Origin: Microbacterium sp. 67-17
GTDB lineage: Bacteria; Actinomycetota; Actinomycetes; Actinomycetales; Microbacteriaceae
Reading direction: 5' to 3'
Length of the DNA stretch: 64,000 bases
Assembly: GCF_001898325.1 (NCBI RefSeq)
Contig: NZ_MKTR01000014.1
Coordinates: 1-64,000, forward strand
Part shown: positions 61,757 to 64,000 of the stretch, one piece after another
Layout: every line of letters starts with the position of its first letter
How positions within the stretch are numbered: the stretch's first letter is position 1
The notes under the pieces: model-generated
What the model was told of the DNA's origin: nothing
Seen by the model: the letters and a program-made list of their open reading frames with translations, nothing else
The model's database searches: none
Translations under genes and position numbers: made by a program

Positions 61757-62811
61757 TCGGACTCGGCGTCATCTTCGCCCAGTATCGTGAGACTCTCGTC
61801 GGGCAGAGCGATGTCGCGCTCGTCGCGGTTGCCGACCTCGATGAGGCCCGTGCCCACGAGGTAGCCGCGACGATTCCCGGATGCCGCGCTCTGCGCGTCG
61901 GGGAGCTGATGGCAGACCCCGCCGTCGACACCGTGCTGAACCTCACGATCCCGGCAGCGCACGCCGAGGTCGCGCTGGCAGCGCTCGCGGCAGGCAAGAA
62001 CGTCTACGGTGAGAAGCCGCTCGCGGCGACCTTCGAGCAGGCCCAGCAGATCATGGCGGCCAGTGGGCAGGCGTGGGTCGGCGGCGCGCCCGACACGGTG
62101 CTGGGGACCGGCATCCAGACAGCCCGGCAGCTCGTCGACTCGGGGCGGATCGGCCGGCCCCTCGCGGCGACGGCCACGTGGGTCGCTCCGGGACACGAAG
62201 CGTGGCATCCGAACCCCGACTTCTACTACCGCGAGGGCGGCGGACCCCTCATGGACATGGGTCCGTACTACCTGACCTCGCTCGTTCACCTGCTGGGTCC
62301 CGTCGAGAGTGTGAGCGGAGCATCTTCGCGCAGCAGAGACACCCGAATCATCGCTTCCGGGCCGCGGGCTGGACAGGAGATCCCCGTCGAGGTCGACACG
62401 TATGTCACGGGGACACTGCGACACGAGGGTGGTGCCATCTCGACAGTGGTCTTCAGCTTCGACAGCGTCGCCACGCACGCCGCGCCCATTGAGGTGCACG
62501 GGCAAACGGGTTCGATCGCGGTTCCCGACCCGAACATGTTCGAGGGCGACGTACAGGTACGGATGCTGGGAGCAGCGGAGTGGCAGACCGTTGCCCCGTC
62601 GGCAGGCTACGGCGGCGCTGGGCGCGGCATCGGGCTCATCGATCACGTCCGCACCGGGGCCGACCGCGCGAGCGGAGCCCTTGCCCTGCACGTCCTCGAG
62701 ATCATGACCGGGCTGCTGCGCTCTGCGCGAGAGAACTGTTCTTTCCCCCTCACAACAACGGTGCAGCGACCGGCGTTGGTTCCGCTGACCCCCGCATCCG
62801 ACTGGAGATGA
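61729..62811 (+). CDS. Second Gfo/Idh/MocA family oxidoreductase
   Basis: This 360-residue protein has the Rossmann start [38 protein letters not shown], the catalytic Lys block [17 protein letters not shown] near 93, and [20 protein letters not shown] near 180. The GTG start at 61729 lies inside the thuA gene and has AGAGGGG about six bases upstream; the frame before it is not family-like. Two different Gfo/Idh/MocA proteins with ThuA in one operon suggest a two-step oxidation/reduction of a sugar, i.e. epimerisation through a keto intermediate. That is inference. Confidence 0.89.
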   Translation: MGSTHGIGVVGLGVIFAQYRETLVGQSDVALVAVADLDEARAHEVAATIPGCRALRVGELMADPAVDTVLNLTIPAAHAEVALAALAAGKNVYGEKPLAATFEQAQQIMAASGQAWVGGAPDTVLGTGIQTARQLVDSGRIGRPLAATATWVAPGHEAWHPNPDFYYREGGGPLMDMGPYYLTSLVHLLGPVESVSGASSRSRDTRIIASGPRAGQEIPVEVDTYVTGTLRHEGGAISTVVFSFDSVATHAAPIEVHGQTGSIAVPDPNMFEGDVQVRMLGAAEWQTVAPSAGYGGAGRGIGLIDHVRTGADRASGALALHVLEIMTGLLRSARENCSFPLTTTVQRPALVPLTPASDWR

Positions 62812-62815
62812 TCCC

Positions 62816-64000
62816 ATGACCGAAACCGCACGCGCCGTCGTCGACCTCGACGTCACCGGCGCCACGATCAACCGCCACCTGTATGGGCATTTCGCCGAGC
62901 ACCTCGGCCGCTGCATCTACGACGGATTCTGGGTCGGCGAGGACTCACCGATCCCTAACGAGCGCGGCATCCGTCTCGACATCGTCGAGGCCCTGCGCGC
63001 CGTGAACATTCCGAACCTGCGATGGCCCGGCGGATGCTTCGCCGACGAGTACCACTGGCGGGACGGCATCGGCCCCCGTGAGCAGCGACCCCGGATGGCG
63101 AACACCCACTGGGGTGACGTCATCGAGAACAACCACTTCGGCACTCACGAGTTCATGGACCTCTGCGACATGCTCGGCGCCGACCCCTATGTCAACGGGA
63201 ACCTCGGCAGCGGCACCGTTCAGGAGATGAGCGAATGGGTCGAGTACCTCACGCGCGACGATGACAGCCCGATGGCGCGGCTGCGGCGCGAGAACGGTCG
63301 CGATGAGCCGTGGAAGGTGCCGTTCTGGGGTCTCGGCAATGAAGCATGGGGATGCGGTGGCAACATGTCGCCGGGGCACTACGCGCAGGAGGCCCGCCGC
63401 TACGCGACCTTCTGCCGGAATCACGGCGGCAACGAGCTGACCCGCATCGCCGCCGGCGCCAACGAGGGTGACCTGCGCTGGACGCGTGCCCTCATGGAGG
63501 CGGTGAACTGCCTCGGGTGCACGAAGGACGACAACCCCGTCTACCAGGCGATCTCGTTCCACTACTACACGCACTCGGGAACGGGCATCAACACCGAGGA
63601 TGCCGCGGGTTTCACCGACGATCAGTACTACCGGACCATGGCGTACGCGGCCGGGATCGAGCGGATCCTCGCGTCCCACGTCGCGCTGATGGACGCCTAC
63701 GACCCGCGCGGGCGCATCGACCTCGTCTGTGACGAGTGGGGCACGTGGTGGAACGTCGAGGAGGGAACCAATCCCGGATTCCTCTTCCAGCAGAACACCG
63801 TGCGTGATGCTCTGGTCGCGGGCCTGCACTTCGACATCTTCCACCGGCACGCGCGGCGGCTGACGATGGCCAACATCGCCCAGACCGTCAACGTGCTACA
63901 GGCCATGATCCTCACCGACGGCGAGAGCCTGGTCCTGACCCCGACCTACCACGTGTTCGAGATGAACAAGGGACACCAGGATGCGTTGCAGCTGGGTGCT
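62816..64000 (+). CDS. Alpha-L-arabinofuranosidase GH51 (partial, 3' end beyond window)
   Basis: The first 395 residues of a GH51 enzyme are visible. It shows [18 protein letters not shown] near residue 24, [20 protein letters not shown] near 67, the acid/base Glu176 in [17 protein letters not shown] and the nucleophile Glu307 in [13 protein letters not shown]. It removes alpha-L-arabinofuranosyl side chains from arabinoxylan or arabinan oligomers. There is no signal peptide, so it works in the cytosol. ATG 62816 lies four bases after the preceding stop with GGAG ten bases upstream. Full GH51 enzymes are about 500 residues; the missing part is the beta-sandwich. Confidence 0.94.
   Translation, partial: MTETARAVVDLDVTGATINRHLYGHFAEHLGRCIYDGFWVGEDSPIPNERGIRLDIVEALRAVNIPNLRWPGGCFADEYHWRDGIGPREQRPRMANTHWGDVIENNHFGTHEFMDLCDMLGADPYVNGNLGSGTVQEMSEWVEYLTRDDDSPMARLRRENGRDEPWKVPFWGLGNEAWGCGGNMSPGHYAQEARRYATFCRNHGGNELTRIAAGANEGDLRWTRALMEAVNCLGCTKDDNPVYQAISFHYYTHSGTGINTEDAAGFTDDQYYRTMAYAAGIERILASHVALMDAYDPRGRIDLVCDEWGTWWNVEEGTNPGFLFQQNTVRDALVAGLHFDIFHRHARRLTMANIAQTVNVLQAMILTDGESLVLTPTYHVFEMNKGHQDALQLGA

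Overview
The window is about 70% GC, densely coded DNA from an actinobacterium, most likely a member of the Microbacteriaceae such as Microbacterium. That placement is an inference from several signs: many starts look leaderless, with a TANNNT -10 box six to eight bases before the start codon; the heptamer GGATGCC is conspicuously frequent; and the gene content is typical (F420-type LLM oxidoreductase, Lhr-Nei pair, DUF4916 NUDIX protein, trehalose synthesis from glycogen, several LacI/ROK-controlled pentose modules). I saw no tRNA, rRNA or CRISPR array.

Layout. 1-900: a frameshifted IS481-type transposase followed by the 3' remnant of an endonuclease/exonuclease/phosphatase gene. 905-4752: DrrAB-like ABC exporter, a ferritin-like diiron protein and an LLM oxidoreductase. 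5024-8614: the mesX-mesD methionine synthase pair and an FMN-dependent alpha-hydroxy-acid dehydrogenase. 8904-12810: FUSC and MFS transporters and small proteins. 12910-19683: a sugar ABC importer with a GH3 glycosidase, divergent from a LacI regulator. 19669-23495: DUF202 membrane proteins, DUF4259, and a MASE1 histidine kinase divergent from a lone receiver protein. 23449-27382: ROK regulator, xylA and xylB. 27546-34846: small alarmone synthetase and the glgX-treY-treZ operon. 34953-38783: antiporter, LysR-like binding domain, hexapeptide protein, YitT protein. 38813-44339: nei-type glycosylase and Lhr helicase. 44612-46651: a cupin and an LPXTG-anchored thioester-domain surface protein. 46764-54663: a co-oriented set made of a DUF2126-transglutaminase, an ATP-grasp/alpha-E fusion, a second transglutaminase and a zinc-ribbon metallopeptidase. 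54735-58759: esterase, NUDIX, AlbA_2 membrane protein, DivIVA-like coiled coil and bifunctional nuclease. 58713-64000: LacI regulator divergent from two Gfo/Idh/MocA dehydrogenases, a ThuA protein and a GH51 arabinofuranosidase that runs off the end.

How it works together. Three modules deal with plant-cell-wall type sugars: GH3 plus ABC importer, xylA/xylB, and GH51 plus oxidoreductases. Each has its own LacI or ROK repressor and a visible palindromic operator. Carbon storage is turned into trehalose by GlgX, TreY and TreZ. The most intriguing group is 46764-54663, a predicted peptide-ligation and processing operon whose substrate and product are unknown; it sits beside a surface protein with a predicted Cys-Gln thioester.

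Non-coding structure. A family of 66-68 bp imperfect palindromes occurs five times, always between genes and next to a gene 3' end. Several other long inverted repeats also lie at gene ends. I see no intergenic stretch longer than 300 bases.
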